Notes under the pieces: generated by a model
What the model was told of the DNA's origin: nothing
Database searches by the model: none
What the model saw: only the letters and a program-made list of their open reading frames with translations
Part shown: positions 8,752-16,818 of the stretch, piece after piece
How the letters are laid out: each line of letters opens with the position of its first letter
Position numbering within the stretch: the first letter of the stretch is position 1
Translations under genes and position numbers: made by a program
Origin: Pseudomonadota bacterium
GTDB lineage: Bacteria > Myxococcota_A > Polyangia > Polyangiales > Polyangiaceae
NCBI GenBank assembly: GCA_023398955.1
Contig: JAEWRL010000020.1
Location: 1-64,000, forward strand
DNA length: 64,000 nucleotides
Direction of reading: 5' to 3'

Positions 8752-9555
8752 CTAGGGCCTCTTCTTGGCGGGTGCCTTCTTGGTAGCGCCCTTCTTGGCG
8801 GGTGCCTTCTTGGCAGGTGCCTTCTTGCTAGCGGCCTTCTTGGCAGGAGCCTTCTTGCTGGCGGCCTTCTTTGTTGCCTTCGAGCGGGCCTTCTTTCCCG
8901 CGACCGGCGCGATGTCAGCCTCGGAGTCGAGCGCATCCTCGGTGCCCTCTTCCGTGAAGAGAGCTTCAGGTTCCATCGCTTCCTGATCGTCCGTGACGTC
9001 CTCGGCCCCAGGAGCAGCGACATCAGCCGTGTCCGTGGTCTCAGGTGCCTTGCGGGCGCCCGCCTTGCCTCGCTTGCCTGCCTTCTTCGACGTTGTCGGA
9101 CCGAGCTCGTCGAAAGCGGCGCTCTCCGGGGCGAGCTCCACCTCCACCTCGACATCTAGATCCGAGTCCATTGTGGGCTCGACCTCAACGGTCGGAGCAT
9201 TCGCAGCAGCCCGGCCCTTCTTCGCGCCCGCCTTCTTGGAAGTGGACTTCTTGCCGGCCTTGCTTGCTGGTGACGTCTTGTCGCCACCCTTGCGGGCTGG
9301 GCTTTCGGGAGCAGCCTTCTTGGCCTTTCTCCCGCGGGCAGGGCGTTGTGCCGCCTCTACCGCTTCACTCGTCGAGAGCTCCTCGTCGGGAAGCGACGTT
9401 TCCGCTGTTTCGTTCGTCGATGCTGAGCTGGAACGCTGGCGAGTCGAGCCTCGCTTCGCGATCCGTGGAGCCTTTCCTTGGGCGGAAGGTTCTCGGGTTA
9501 CCGCACTCGTCTTCGTCTTCTTCGCTTGGGCGACGCGCTTCTTCATGGCTTTCAT
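8752..9555 (-). CDS. Histone H1-like Lys/Ala-rich protein
   Basis: A 267-residue, low-complexity protein. The last 40 residues are tandem KKAASKKAPAK-type repeats, matching eukaryotic H1 C-terminal tails and the H1-like DNA-binding proteins of several bacteria. The N-terminal third is also basic (KKRVAQAKKTKT, then KAGKKSTSKKAGAKKG). Two acidic stretches interrupt the basic ones (about 120-145, EVEVELAPES, and about 175-215, rich in Glu and Asp), giving a basic-acidic-basic-acidic-basic layout. The start is decided by a perfect AAGGAG four bases before the ATG at 9555. It presumably binds DNA non-specifically and compacts the nucleoid (inference). The DNA of the tail (about 8757-8885) is itself a degenerate tandem repeat. 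Confidence 0.85.
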   Translation of the reverse strand: MKAMKKRVAQAKKTKTSAVTREPSAQGKAPRIAKRGSTRQRSSSASTNETAETSLPDEELSTSEAVEAAQRPARGRKAKKAAPESPARKGGDKTSPASKAGKKSTSKKAGAKKGRAAANAPTVEVEPTMDSDLDVEVEVELAPESAAFDELGPTTSKKAGKRGKAGARKAPETTDTADVAAPGAEDVTDDQEAMEPEALFTEEGTEDALDSEADIAPVAGKKARSKATKKAASKKAPAKKAASKKAPAKKAPAKKGATKKAPAKKRP

Positions 9556-10316
9556 CGCTCTCCTTGTGCATGCGAGCTTACTCAGAACGATCGCCGCATG
9601 GAAGCAAGGAATGCATTAGTACGAGTTCTATCGTCGACTCCATCCTTGGGGTCGTGCCCGGGGTCTTCCCGATTGGAACCACGCTGCGGAGGTGTCGGGC
9701 TACGGGCGCGCTCGTTACCGGCGCTCGGCGCGGGGCGTGGCGCTCACCTCGAGTTTCTACAAAGCGCCGCATTTTCGTGCGGTTCTGCGCCTGCTGCGCG
9801 CCTCGCGTGGGCGCGCGAGGGGGCACGCTTCGGGGGCGCTTGCGCTCTAGTGCCGGGTGCGCGTCGTGTCTCGCTCGACGGGAGTCGAGTCGGCGACGGC
9901 GGGCGTCGGGGACCGGCGTGGCGATGCGCCTCGCTCGGAACCGCACCACCGGGGTGGGGTAGGAGGCGCTTCGGATCGGCGACCGCCGACGGCTCGCTCG
10001 TGGGGTGCGTGGCAGCGGAGTCGAGGACGGCGTGGACTCGGGGGGGGGCCAGCGGGGGCTCCGCGGACTACACGCCCCCCCACCGGCGACGTCCGACGCG
10101 GCCGCCGCGTCGACGGCATATCGCTCAATCTTCCACAGCGCGCCATCGCCAGCGGGAGCCTCGCGTCCGCCAGCTCGCGCGCAGCGGCCTGCGCTGTGCC
10201 CACGGCAGCGCTGTGCCCACGGCAGCGGTGGGCCCTCGTTGTTGTGGTGAGGGAGCCTTCCGCTACCCGTCCCCTTCCCATCCGCGGCCCCCCCGCCCGG
10301 AGCACTGAGCTGCTTC
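9556..10316. other. 760-bp GC-rich gap without a supported gene
   Basis: All open frames here are Arg/Pro/Gly/Ala-rich with no domain pattern and overlap on both strands, as expected of random high-GC DNA. A perfect 17-bp tandem duplication (GCGCTGTGCCCACGGCA, 10191-10207 and 10208-10224) is visible. The gap separates the histone-fold gene (upstream) from the H1-like gene (downstream), so the H1 promoter should be in it. Confidence 0.6.
10191..10224 (+). repeat. Perfect 17-bp tandem duplication
   Basis: Two identical units, 10191-10207 and 10208-10224, followed by a further partial match, within the gap between the histone-fold and H1-like genes. Confidence 0.85.
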
Positions 10317-10835
10317 TTACAAACCGAGGTCTTCCAGCACGGCTGCGAAGTCGCGGTCGAGGACGGTCTTGCGTCCGTCGGCAGCGGCGCGTCGTAGGGC
10401 GCGAATCGCGAGCTCGCGGAGGTGGTCCGACAGCACCCCCACGACGCGATCGGAGGTGCTCATCCCCGACCGCGCCTTGATGAAGGCTTTCAGCTTCGAG
10501 GTCACCACAAGGACGTCGTGCGGCTCATCGCCGGCCCCGCCCACCGCTGTCGCCTGCTCCGCTGGTTCGGCGCCCACGATTCGGCGTCGCGCCGAGGCCT
10601 GAGTCTCGGCGCGCTCGCTCTCGTAGCTGGCCCTGCTCGGAGACATGGCCTCCTCCGCCCAAGCGTCTCGGTGGCGCATCTCTGGGACGTGCGCCTGCCA
10701 ACAGCCGACGCTGCAGAAGAACAGGCCAGTCCGCTTCCCGTTACAGGTCGAGACGCTGCAGCGGTAGTACCGCTCTTCGAACCCAATCGGGGTCTTGCAG
10801 GTGCTGCAGCGCTTCCAGCTCTCTTTTTCCGTCAT
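10317..10835 (-). CDS. Zinc-finger + histone-fold protein
   Basis: A 172-residue two-module protein. Residues 10-55 form a treble-clef-like zinc finger with C10-x2-C13, C26-x4-C31, C41-x3-C45, H49 and H55 (FFCSVGCWQAH resembles HIT, MYND or ZZ-type fingers). A variable linker (about 60-105) follows. Residues 107-172 look like a single archaeal/bacterial histone fold: helix 1 TSKLKAFIKARSG, the long helix 2 SDRVVGVLSDHLRELAIRAL, then DGRKTVLDRDF, which matches the GRKT-(V/I)-xx-x-D loop and helix 3 start of HMf-type histones. Start: the ATG at 10835 places the finger at the N terminus; the frame is open upstream to 10979. It sits 161 bp downstream of a cyclic-nucleotide-binding gene on the same strand. 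A DNA-packaging or regulatory role is inferred. From memory, zinc-finger ('ZZ') histones have been listed among prokaryotic histone classes; not checked. Confidence 0.8.
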   Translation of the reverse strand: MTEKESWKRCSTCKTPIGFEERYYRCSVSTCNGKRTGLFFCSVGCWQAHVPEMRHRDAWAEEAMSPSRASYESERAETQASARRRIVGAEPAEQATAVGGAGDEPHDVLVVTSKLKAFIKARSGMSTSDRVVGVLSDHLRELAIRALRRAAADGRKTVLDRDFAAVLEDLGL

Positions 10836-10996
10836 CGGTCTAAATGGGCGAGCGCCATTGTCGAGCACCTCGACGATGGCGCGAGCATCGTTGGGGTGGG
10901 GTCCTCGCGCGAAGTGCGGGGGAGAGGTGTTGGCAAAGACCCCCCGAAAACGACGGGAATGGATCCGAGCAGCGACCAAGAATTGCGCTCGCCCAC

Positions 10997-11863
10997 CTAG
11001 AGCACCACGTCGAGGAGTTGGGCGCGGGTCAGGTGGCGGGTGAGGGTCTCGTCGTACTCCTCGATGAGCTCGTCCAGGAAAATGGCCGCTTCGTTCTCTC
11101 CAAGGCGCTCCAGGGCCCCGCTCACGGCTATCTCTTTCTTGTCGAGGAGCAAGACCCCGCTGAGCTCTTGCCCGTGGCTCAGGGTCTCGGGAGGATCACA
11201 GAAGTACACCCATTCGTTCGAGATCGCCGTGACGCGGTGCGTTGTCCCGCCATCGAGCCGGATGTGGGTGGGAACCAGCCGAGACGGCTCCACCAGGTAG
11301 TGAACCTTGCGGTTTTGCTCGATGAGGGCGTCCAGCTGCTCGAAGAGGGCTGCGTGCAGCGGATTGTCTTCGCTCTCGAGAAGTGCCTCGCGCATCCGCT
11401 TCATCGCTTTCTGGGTACTGATGATGTTCTCGCGCATCTCGCGCTGGCGCCGGCGATCTCGTCCGATCTTCCTTGCCGACAGGCGCAACAAATTCCTGTG
11501 GAAGGCGAACGCCACGGCCCCGTGCTCCTCCAGAAAGCCCTGTAGGTCGTCGAGGTCGGCGACGAGGAGCGTCGCGCGTTCCGTCACGACGCAGGTCAGG
11601 TTGCGCAGCTCTCCCGTCAGGGAGCCGAGCTCGCCGACGGGCGCGGGGGGGCGTATCTCGAAGACCTCGGTGCCGCCGTCGCGGGTCGATAATGCTCCGC
11701 CGGTGAGAATGAGGAAGCGCGTTGGTTTCGCTCCTGCCTCGAAGAGCACGTGACCAGGTTCGAAGGTCTCGCTGCGAAATGCCGATATCAGGGCACGGAG
11801 CTCCTCGTCGGCGATGTCTGCGAACAGCGGGATCGCTTTCAGATCTGCGGGCTGAACGGGCAT
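10997..11863 (-). CDS. Cyclic-nucleotide-binding domain protein
   Basis: A 288-residue protein whose first 125 residues are a CRP-type cNMP-binding beta-roll: IPLFADIADEELRALI, FEPGHVLFEAG, then the phosphate-binding-cassette region RPPAPVGELGSLTGELRNLTCV. A charged helical segment (about 130-190) follows. The C-terminal 100 residues are a beta-rich domain (VPTHIRLDGGTTHRVTAISNEWVYF) that may be PilZ-like, though this is weak. There is no CRP helix-turn-helix, so it is not a classical CRP regulator. Start: the ATG at 11863, with GGAG about 11 bases upstream and the cNMP domain right behind it. Divergent from thiD and upstream of the histone-fold gene. Confidence 0.8.
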   Translation of the reverse strand: MPVQPADLKAIPLFADIADEELRALISAFRSETFEPGHVLFEAGAKPTRFLILTGGALSTRDGGTEVFEIRPPAPVGELGSLTGELRNLTCVVTERATLLVADLDDLQGFLEEHGAVAFAFHRNLLRLSARKIGRDRRRQREMRENIISTQKAMKRMREALLESEDNPLHAALFEQLDALIEQNRKVHYLVEPSRLVPTHIRLDGGTTHRVTAISNEWVYFCDPPETLSHGQELSGVLLLDKKEIAVSGALERLGENEAAIFLDELIEEYDETLTRHLTRAQLLDVVL

Positions 11864-11931
11864 GTGGTTTGGCGTCTCCTCTCGAGTAATGGACGCTTCG
11901 GCAGTTACCACGGGCCAGCCAATGGCGCGAA

Positions 11932-12014
11932 GGACCAAGGTGACGATCCGTCTTCCGACCGGCGCTTCGGTCGCGTGGTCCTACAGCAGAGCTCGGCCCT
12001 AGACTGCCGAGCTC
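11932..12014 (+). promoter_or_regulatory. Two inverted repeats in the thiD leader
   Basis: Hairpin A: outer arms GGACCA (11932-11937) and TGGTCC (11976-11981) enclose CGACCG (11956-11961) / CGGTCG (11968-11973). Hairpin B: a perfect 8-bp stem GAGCTCGG (11989-11996) / CCGAGCTC (12007-12014) with a 10-nt loop. They lie 40-125 bp before the thiD start, in the divergent region with the cNMP gene. No TPP-riboswitch core is recognisable. It could be a leader structure or an operator. Confidence 0.4.
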
Positions 12015-12055
12015 GGGGCGGCTAGAGCCCTTCGCAGGACTTGGCGAAGGTCGAG

Positions 12056-12889
12056 ATGGTGAACGACGCGGCAAATCAAGGAAGAGTGCTCATCGTTGCT
12101 GGCTCGGATTCTGGCGGCGGGGCCGGGATTCAGGCAGATGTCAAGGCGGTGACCGCGCTGGGTGGCTATGCCGCTACGGCGATCACCGCGCTGACGGTCC
12201 AGGACACCCTAGGCGTGCACGAGGTCCTGCCAATCGAGCCACGGTTCATAGCGCGGCAAATGGAAGTTGTGCTGTCGGACATTGGCGCAGACGTCATCAA
12301 GACAGGGATGCTCCACTCGGCCGAGGTGGTTGCCATGGTGGCCGCTGTCTACGAGCGGCGGGGGCGGGGGGTGCCGCTCATCGTGGATCCCGTGATGGTT
12401 GCCAAGGGGGGGGCGCCCCTCTTGGGCTCCGACGCTGCGGTCATGGTCAAGCATCGACTGATCCCTCTCGCCGCGCTGGTCACCCCCAATCTGCCGGAGG
12501 CCAGCGTCCTGACTGGGGAAGAGGTCTGCGACGAAGGAGGGATGCGCTGGGCTGCCGATCGTTTGCTCGAAATGGGAGCTGGCGCGGTCTTGATCAAAGG
12601 GGGCCATCTCGCTGGTGAGACGATCGTCGACCTCCTACGGACTGCGGACGGCGAGGAGCTGCGGCTCGAAGGTACGCGCGTGGCCTCCACGTCCACGCAT
12701 GGGACGGGGTGTACCCTCGCCTCCGCCATTGCGGCCGGACTTGCCGACGGCTTGCGCCTGACCGACGCCGTGACGCGTGCGAGGGACTACGTCGTGGAGG
12801 CCATTCGTCGAGCGCCCGGGTTTGGAAAGGGCCATGGTCCGCTGAACCATGCCTTCCCGGCGGCGAAGTACCCTGCCACCGACGAATAG
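12056..12889 (+). CDS. thiD: Hydroxymethylpyrimidine (phosphate) kinase ThiD
   Basis: A 277-residue ribokinase-fold enzyme that phosphorylates 4-amino-5-hydroxymethyl-2-methylpyrimidine and its monophosphate in thiamine biosynthesis. Motifs: VAGSDSGGGAGIQADVK at the N terminus (HMP binding), DPVMVAKGGAPLL in the middle, TPNLPEASVLTG, and the anion-hole/catalytic segment STHGTGCTLASAIAAGLA near residue 215. Length is normal for the family. The ATG at 12056 has AAGG six bases upstream; a TTG at 12041 in the same frame is less likely. No other thiamine gene is adjacent, and it is convergent with the membrane TPR gene 15 bp further on. Confidence 0.95.
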   Translation: MVNDAANQGRVLIVAGSDSGGGAGIQADVKAVTALGGYAATAITALTVQDTLGVHEVLPIEPRFIARQMEVVLSDIGADVIKTGMLHSAEVVAMVAAVYERRGRGVPLIVDPVMVAKGGAPLLGSDAAVMVKHRLIPLAALVTPNLPEASVLTGEEVCDEGGMRWAADRLLEMGAGAVLIKGGHLAGETIVDLLRTADGEELRLEGTRVASTSTHGTGCTLASAIAAGLADGLRLTDAVTRARDYVVEAIRRAPGFGKGHGPLNHAFPAAKYPATDE

Positions 12890-12904
12890 CCTCGTCGGTC
12901 GGCG

Positions 12905-13759
12905 TCAGTGATAGAGTTGGAGGTCGGCAAGCTGCGCGCGCGCGTCGTTGATGCGTGGGCTGGACGGGAAACGGCGCAGGAAGGAACGCAGGGTCGCCTT
13001 CGCGTCATTCCACGCTTGGATGTCGATCTGGGCCCGCGCTAGAAGCAGAGTGGCTTCGTCCATCACCTCTTTGTCGACGGACGCCTCGGCAAGCTGCATC
13101 AACATCGGAATGGCCTCGCGTTGCCGGCCAAGCTCTGTCAGGGCACGCGCCAAATGGTAGGTCGCGCGGGCGCTGTGGGCTGCGTCCTTCTTGTGGCGGA
13201 GTGATTCATTCATGGCCTGCTCGGCCTCGTGCCAGCGACCCGTGCGGATGTGGTCGAGCCCGTTCTGATAGGCGATGAGCGACAGCTCGTTCCGAGCTCG
13301 CTCGACGGCGTCTTCGAACACGGCCTGCTCGGTCGGAGTGAGCGTCAGTCGGCTGATCTGCTCGTACCCTTCGATGACGGCCTTGCGCTCGTCCGTCTTG
13401 ATCAACTGGTAGAACTCCGCTGCGGCCCGCCGGCTGCGCCCAGCGGAGGCCTCTCGGTTCTGGACCGTCTTGAGCTCCTTGGTCACCTGCTCGAGTGCTT
13501 CGCGGTTGCTGTGGCCTTCTGCGCGAACAGTCTCGAGCTTGGCGTCCCAGGCGAATTTCAGCAGCACGAAGAGCACTGCGATGGTCACCACGTAGGCCGT
13601 TGCACTGTTGACGACGAAACGTCGCTCATAGCCCTGCTGACGCTTGGCGATGCTCTTCAGATCCGCGGAGAGCGCGTTGATCAAGTTGTTCGTCTTGATC
13701 GTGAGCAGGCGGCTTTCAACAATCTCTCGCTTGATTTCCTCGAGCTCGTACTCGTTCAT
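12905..13759 (-). CDS. Membrane-anchored TPR protein
   Basis: 284 residues. The N-terminal 45 residues form a charged, heptad-like helix (cytoplasmic), followed by one membrane segment at about 51-68 (ATAYVVTIAVLFVLLKFAW), then a coiled-coil stretch (about 72-115) and TPR-like helical pairs to the C terminus (GLDHIRTGRWHEAEQAMNESL, ATYHLARALTELGRQREAIPML, LLARAQIDIQAWNDAKATLRSFLRRFP). The topology suggests a bitopic protein with its TPR domain in the periplasm, similar in layout to YfgM/CpoB-type proteins. This similarity is architectural only. Divergent from efp. Confidence 0.8.
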   Translation of the reverse strand: MNEYELEEIKREIVESRLLTIKTNNLINALSADLKSIAKRQQGYERRFVVNSATAYVVTIAVLFVLLKFAWDAKLETVRAEGHSNREALEQVTKELKTVQNREASAGRSRRAAAEFYQLIKTDERKAVIEGYEQISRLTLTPTEQAVFEDAVERARNELSLIAYQNGLDHIRTGRWHEAEQAMNESLRHKKDAAHSARATYHLARALTELGRQREAIPMLMQLAEASVDKEVMDEATLLLARAQIDIQAWNDAKATLRSFLRRFPSSPRINDARAQLADLQLYH

Positions 13760-13919
13760 GGCTGCCGACCGGTATGTGTCGGCGTATTACCGCGGGGCCT
13801 GCCATCTGGCGAGCCCCACGTCTGGGAGCGCGCCGGATCGCTCGCGTGCCGCCACCTTCACTCGACGATCCGGCCCAGTGAGCGGGGCCCGCTCCCCAAC
13901 GATTCCTGTCGAAACCGCC

Positions 13920-13948
13920 TTGAACGTCAGCGCATCCCTAGCTAGAGC
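13920..13948 (+). promoter_or_regulatory. Possible sigma-70 promoter of efp
   Basis: TTGAAC (13920-13925), a 17-bp spacer, then TAGAGC (13943-13948), leaving a leader of about 65 nt before the efp start. The -10 box is weak, so this is only a candidate. Confidence 0.3.
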
Positions 13949-14021
13949 CGGGTGTCCGCGTGGCGCATCACTGCCCATAGGACAGCTGGAGTCTTCACCG
14001 CCACGCGCACACCGGGAGCCC

Positions 14022-14591
14022 ATGGATACGAGCGATATTCGCAAAGGCCTGAAGATGATGATGGAAGGTCAACCCTACATCGTCGTCGAGTTTCAGTTCG
14101 TCAAGCCGGGCAAAGGCCAGGCATTCACACGAACGAAGATGAAGAACCTGCTGACCGGCGGTGTGATCGAGCGGAACATCAGATCGGGAGAGAAGTTCGA
14201 GCCTGCCGACGTCGAGGACCGCAGCCTGACGTTCATCTATCCCGAAGGTGACATGTACAACTTCATGAACGCGGTCAGCGGCGAGCAGCTCAGCGTCCAC
14301 CGCGATCTTCTGGGAGACGGCGCCGATTTCCTCACCGATGGTATCGAGGTCACGATCACCCTCTACAAGGGCAATCCGGTCAGCGTCGCTCTACCCCCCC
14401 ACATCGTAGTGCAAGTGACGGAGACAGAGCCCGGCGTAAAGGGCGATACTGCCACGAACGTCACGAAGCCGGCCACGGTCTCGACCGGCGCGGTCGTCAA
14501 GGTTCCCCTTTTCATCAATGTCGGCGAGTGGATCAAGGTCGACACAGCAAGCCGGGCATACCTCGAGCGCGCCAAAGAACCCAACGGCTGA
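14022..14591 (+). CDS. efp: Translation elongation factor P
   Basis: A 189-residue EF-P of normal length. It enters the ribosomal E site and rescues stalling at polyproline stretches, which fits a genome full of Pro-rich linkers. The KOW-like domain carries VKPGKGQAF, with K31 in the place of the post-translationally modified lysine (K34 in E. coli). The two OB-fold domains follow, with LTDGIEVTITLYKGNPVSVALP and the C-terminal VPLFINVGEWIKVDTASRAYLERA signature. Start: the ATG at 14022 preceded by GGGAG; the same frame is open a long way upstream, but that part shows no homology. Confidence 0.97.
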   Translation: MDTSDIRKGLKMMMEGQPYIVVEFQFVKPGKGQAFTRTKMKNLLTGGVIERNIRSGEKFEPADVEDRSLTFIYPEGDMYNFMNAVSGEQLSVHRDLLGDGADFLTDGIEVTITLYKGNPVSVALPPHIVVQVTETEPGVKGDTATNVTKPATVSTGAVVKVPLFINVGEWIKVDTASRAYLERAKEPNG

Positions 14592-14676
14592 GCCTCACTG
14601 GGTCACTCGGCACTGCCTCGCATGGGCGCTGGCATCAAGAACAGGGGCGGCAGCTGCGGTCCAGCGCTCTTGGCGT

Positions 14677-16569
14677 CTACTGCTTCGAGTCCGCAGCTTC
14701 GCCCGCATTGTCGGGGCTGATGAGCAGCGCCTTCGTTCCCTGGATACATGCCGCGCGCGAAGCACCATTCGCGATGACGCAGTGGTGTAGGTCCGATGTT
14801 GGCCCGAATCGTTCGAGGGTCCAGAGCTCGCTGCGGTGCTCACGGATGACGAGGAGTCCGAGCTCGGTGGCTAGCACGAGGGAGCGGCCGTCGATGGAGA
14901 GGGGCGACCCCGCGGGGACGTCGCTTCTGATAGCAGCGAGCGCTCCGAGCTCCACGACGCGCCCCCCGACGAGCGCCGTCAGGCCATCAGCTGACCATCC
15001 CAAGGGAGCGGGCGGCCTGCGCATCTCGAAAACGCGTCCCGAGCAGCTGCCAGGCCGTGCCGCGAGGATGCTTGTCGCTACCTGCTGATCGCCATACTGG
15101 GATCCGCCAGAGAACAGCAGTGCCACCTCTGAGCGGGCGCAGGCCTGGATGGTGGCCGTCCATCGATCACCGCGCGGTCCCACCGGCTCGAGGCGCCATG
15201 GAGTCACAGTGTTGTTCGGCAGCTCGTCGAGAGTCCCAGGCGTTGGCAGCGGCTCGACAGTACTAGACCTAGCCGGCACCCGCCGCAGGACGCCATATGC
15301 CGTCTGAAGCCAGAGGGAACCCTCGGCGTCGAAGCTGAGCGGCGAGTACTGCGGTCCCGAAGCCCCTTGCCGCAGCGGGAGGGGCAGCAGTAGGGCGGAT
15401 GCGTCGCGGGGCGTGACTGCTCTTCGGAGCAGCTGGGACAGCTCGGCGCGCTTCTCCTTGCTCATTGGCCCCCAGTACCACCCATCCCGCTCGAGGACGC
15501 TGAAGGCGCGGATCACGTCCCCCTGCTTCAGAGAGGCCTGCAGTTCGGCATGGGACAATCGGTCCACCGCCGAGCCGAGAGGGCCGCAGCGAAGCGGCGC
15601 GCCGTCCCACGCCCAGAGCCGCTCAGTGCCGCTCTCCGCGCAAATGGAGGAGTAAAGGCGCCTGACGTTCTCCACCGCGGAAAGCGTGGGCTTGCTCGTG
15701 TTCTTGCCGCTCGAGCGTACCTGCTCCACCGATCCGAGGCGCGCGAACGAGCCGGCGGGCTCCTCATCGTCGCGTGATGGACCAGCGGCGCGGTCCAGCC
15801 ACACCCAGCGCGCGCTGGCCGGGCGCTCGGAACCCGTCGCCGAGACTGTCACGGTGACATCGATATCGTCGAGGCCGTCTCCGTCTCGGTCGATGGAGAG
15901 GACGGCCAGCTGCATGGATTCGCCCGGCGCGGGCTCTGCCAATCTCGCGCCCCAGAGCTGAACCTTCGATCGAGCGGGTGCCAGCACCTGCAGCGAGCCC
16001 ATAGGACTGCGTGGTAGACGCGGTTCGCTGCAGCTCGCCCGGAGCTCGAGGGTCACGGTGGTCGGCCCCGTGTGGGCGAGCGCGGCATTCGCTGTGCAAT
16101 CACTGCTTGTTGGAATGAAGCCCGGCGGCTCAGCCAGCAGGCGCGGTTCTCCACCGGCGGGATAGTACCAGAGTGCCGCGCCCTGGTGGGGTGCTTCGCC
16201 ATCACCCGGCGCGCTTCGCATGAGCCACGCGACTGCATCCTCGGTGCCGTTTCCATCGAAGTCTGCGACGACGCCCGAGACGAAGACATAGCCCTGTGGC
16301 GCCTGAAGTCGCTCCGTTCCCCGCTGCCAGCTCGTCGGACTCCCTTCGATTCGAAGGCCCGCTTTCGGCTGAAACTCCTGGGTGCCGGCATCGGGGGCCC
16401 CAGCGCTCGCCGCAGGACGCGGGGCAGAACTGGACGGGCCCGGGATGGATGAAGCGACGCCAAAAGGTGTATAGGGCCGGTCCTCGTGACAGCTTTGGCA
16501 ACACGTGGCGCCCAGCCCGGAGAGCGCCAGGAGCGGCCAGGCCGCAAGTTTCGGAGTGGGGGCAGGCAT
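14677..16569 (-). CDS. Large putative lipoprotein with Asp-rich calcium-type motifs
   Basis: 630 residues. The N terminus is a hydrophobic signal (LAAWPLLALSGLGATC) with a Cys cluster; the lipobox is imperfect. A Pro/Ser/Ala-rich linker follows. Two DxDGxGxxD-type loops are visible, VADFDGNGTEDAVAW and SIDRDGDGLDDIDVTV, as in FG-GAP/VCBS repeat proteins, and further repeated beta-strand patterns suggest a propeller-like outer-envelope protein. No enzyme motif recognised. Start chosen at the ATG at 16569 because it opens the signal peptide; the frame runs to 16695. It is convergent with efp and divergent from the giant TPR gene. Confidence 0.75.
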   Translation of the reverse strand: MPAPTPKLAAWPLLALSGLGATCCQSCHEDRPYTPFGVASSIPGPSSSAPRPAASAGAPDAGTQEFQPKAGLRIEGSPTSWQRGTERLQAPQGYVFVSGVVADFDGNGTEDAVAWLMRSAPGDGEAPHQGAALWYYPAGGEPRLLAEPPGFIPTSSDCTANAALAHTGPTTVTLELRASCSEPRLPRSPMGSLQVLAPARSKVQLWGARLAEPAPGESMQLAVLSIDRDGDGLDDIDVTVTVSATGSERPASARWVWLDRAAGPSRDDEEPAGSFARLGSVEQVRSSGKNTSKPTLSAVENVRRLYSSICAESGTERLWAWDGAPLRCGPLGSAVDRLSHAELQASLKQGDVIRAFSVLERDGWYWGPMSKEKRAELSQLLRRAVTPRDASALLLPLPLRQGASGPQYSPLSFDAEGSLWLQTAYGVLRRVPARSSTVEPLPTPGTLDELPNNTVTPWRLEPVGPRGDRWTATIQACARSEVALLFSGGSQYGDQQVATSILAARPGSCSGRVFEMRRPPAPLGWSADGLTALVGGRVVELGALAAIRSDVPAGSPLSIDGRSLVLATELGLLVIREHRSELWTLERFGPTSDLHHCVIANGASRAACIQGTKALLISPDNAGEAADSKQ

Positions 16570-16620
16570 GCGGACCCGGGCCACATAGCACGACGCGCTG
16601 CCCGAGGACCAAGGCGTGCA

Positions 16621-16646
16621 GCGCACCTCGCCGGCGCACCTCGCCG
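16621..16646 (+). repeat. Perfect 13-bp tandem duplication
   Basis: GCGCACCTCGCCG occurs twice without a gap (16621-16633, 16634-16646) in the divergent region between the lipoprotein gene and the giant TPR gene. Confidence 0.85.
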
Positions 16647-16818
16647 CCGCACACCTGGCCCCACACGGGCTTGTGCGGCGGACACTCGGGAACAACAGGA
16701 CGGGTGCACCGCCGCTAACCCAAGGGAATCAGTCCCTTACCGGGCTTGTAACCCCCGAGCGTGCAGTCTACTCTCGTCTCCACGCTGGGATTGCAAATGA
16801 AGAGATCCCGAAAGGCCG

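Noticed and set aside
8765..8986. Hydrophobic Ala/Phe/Leu-rich plus-strand frame
   Set aside because: It is the reverse complement of the Lys/Ala repeats of the H1-like gene (AAG reads as CTT), so its apparent membrane segments are an artefact.
9478..10480. Several overlapping Arg/Pro/Gly-rich frames on both strands
   Set aside because: No domain pattern, no ribosome-binding sites, and composition is what random high-GC DNA gives.
11864..12055. TPP riboswitch before thiD
   Set aside because: The CUGAGA and ACCUGAUC-type core elements are missing.
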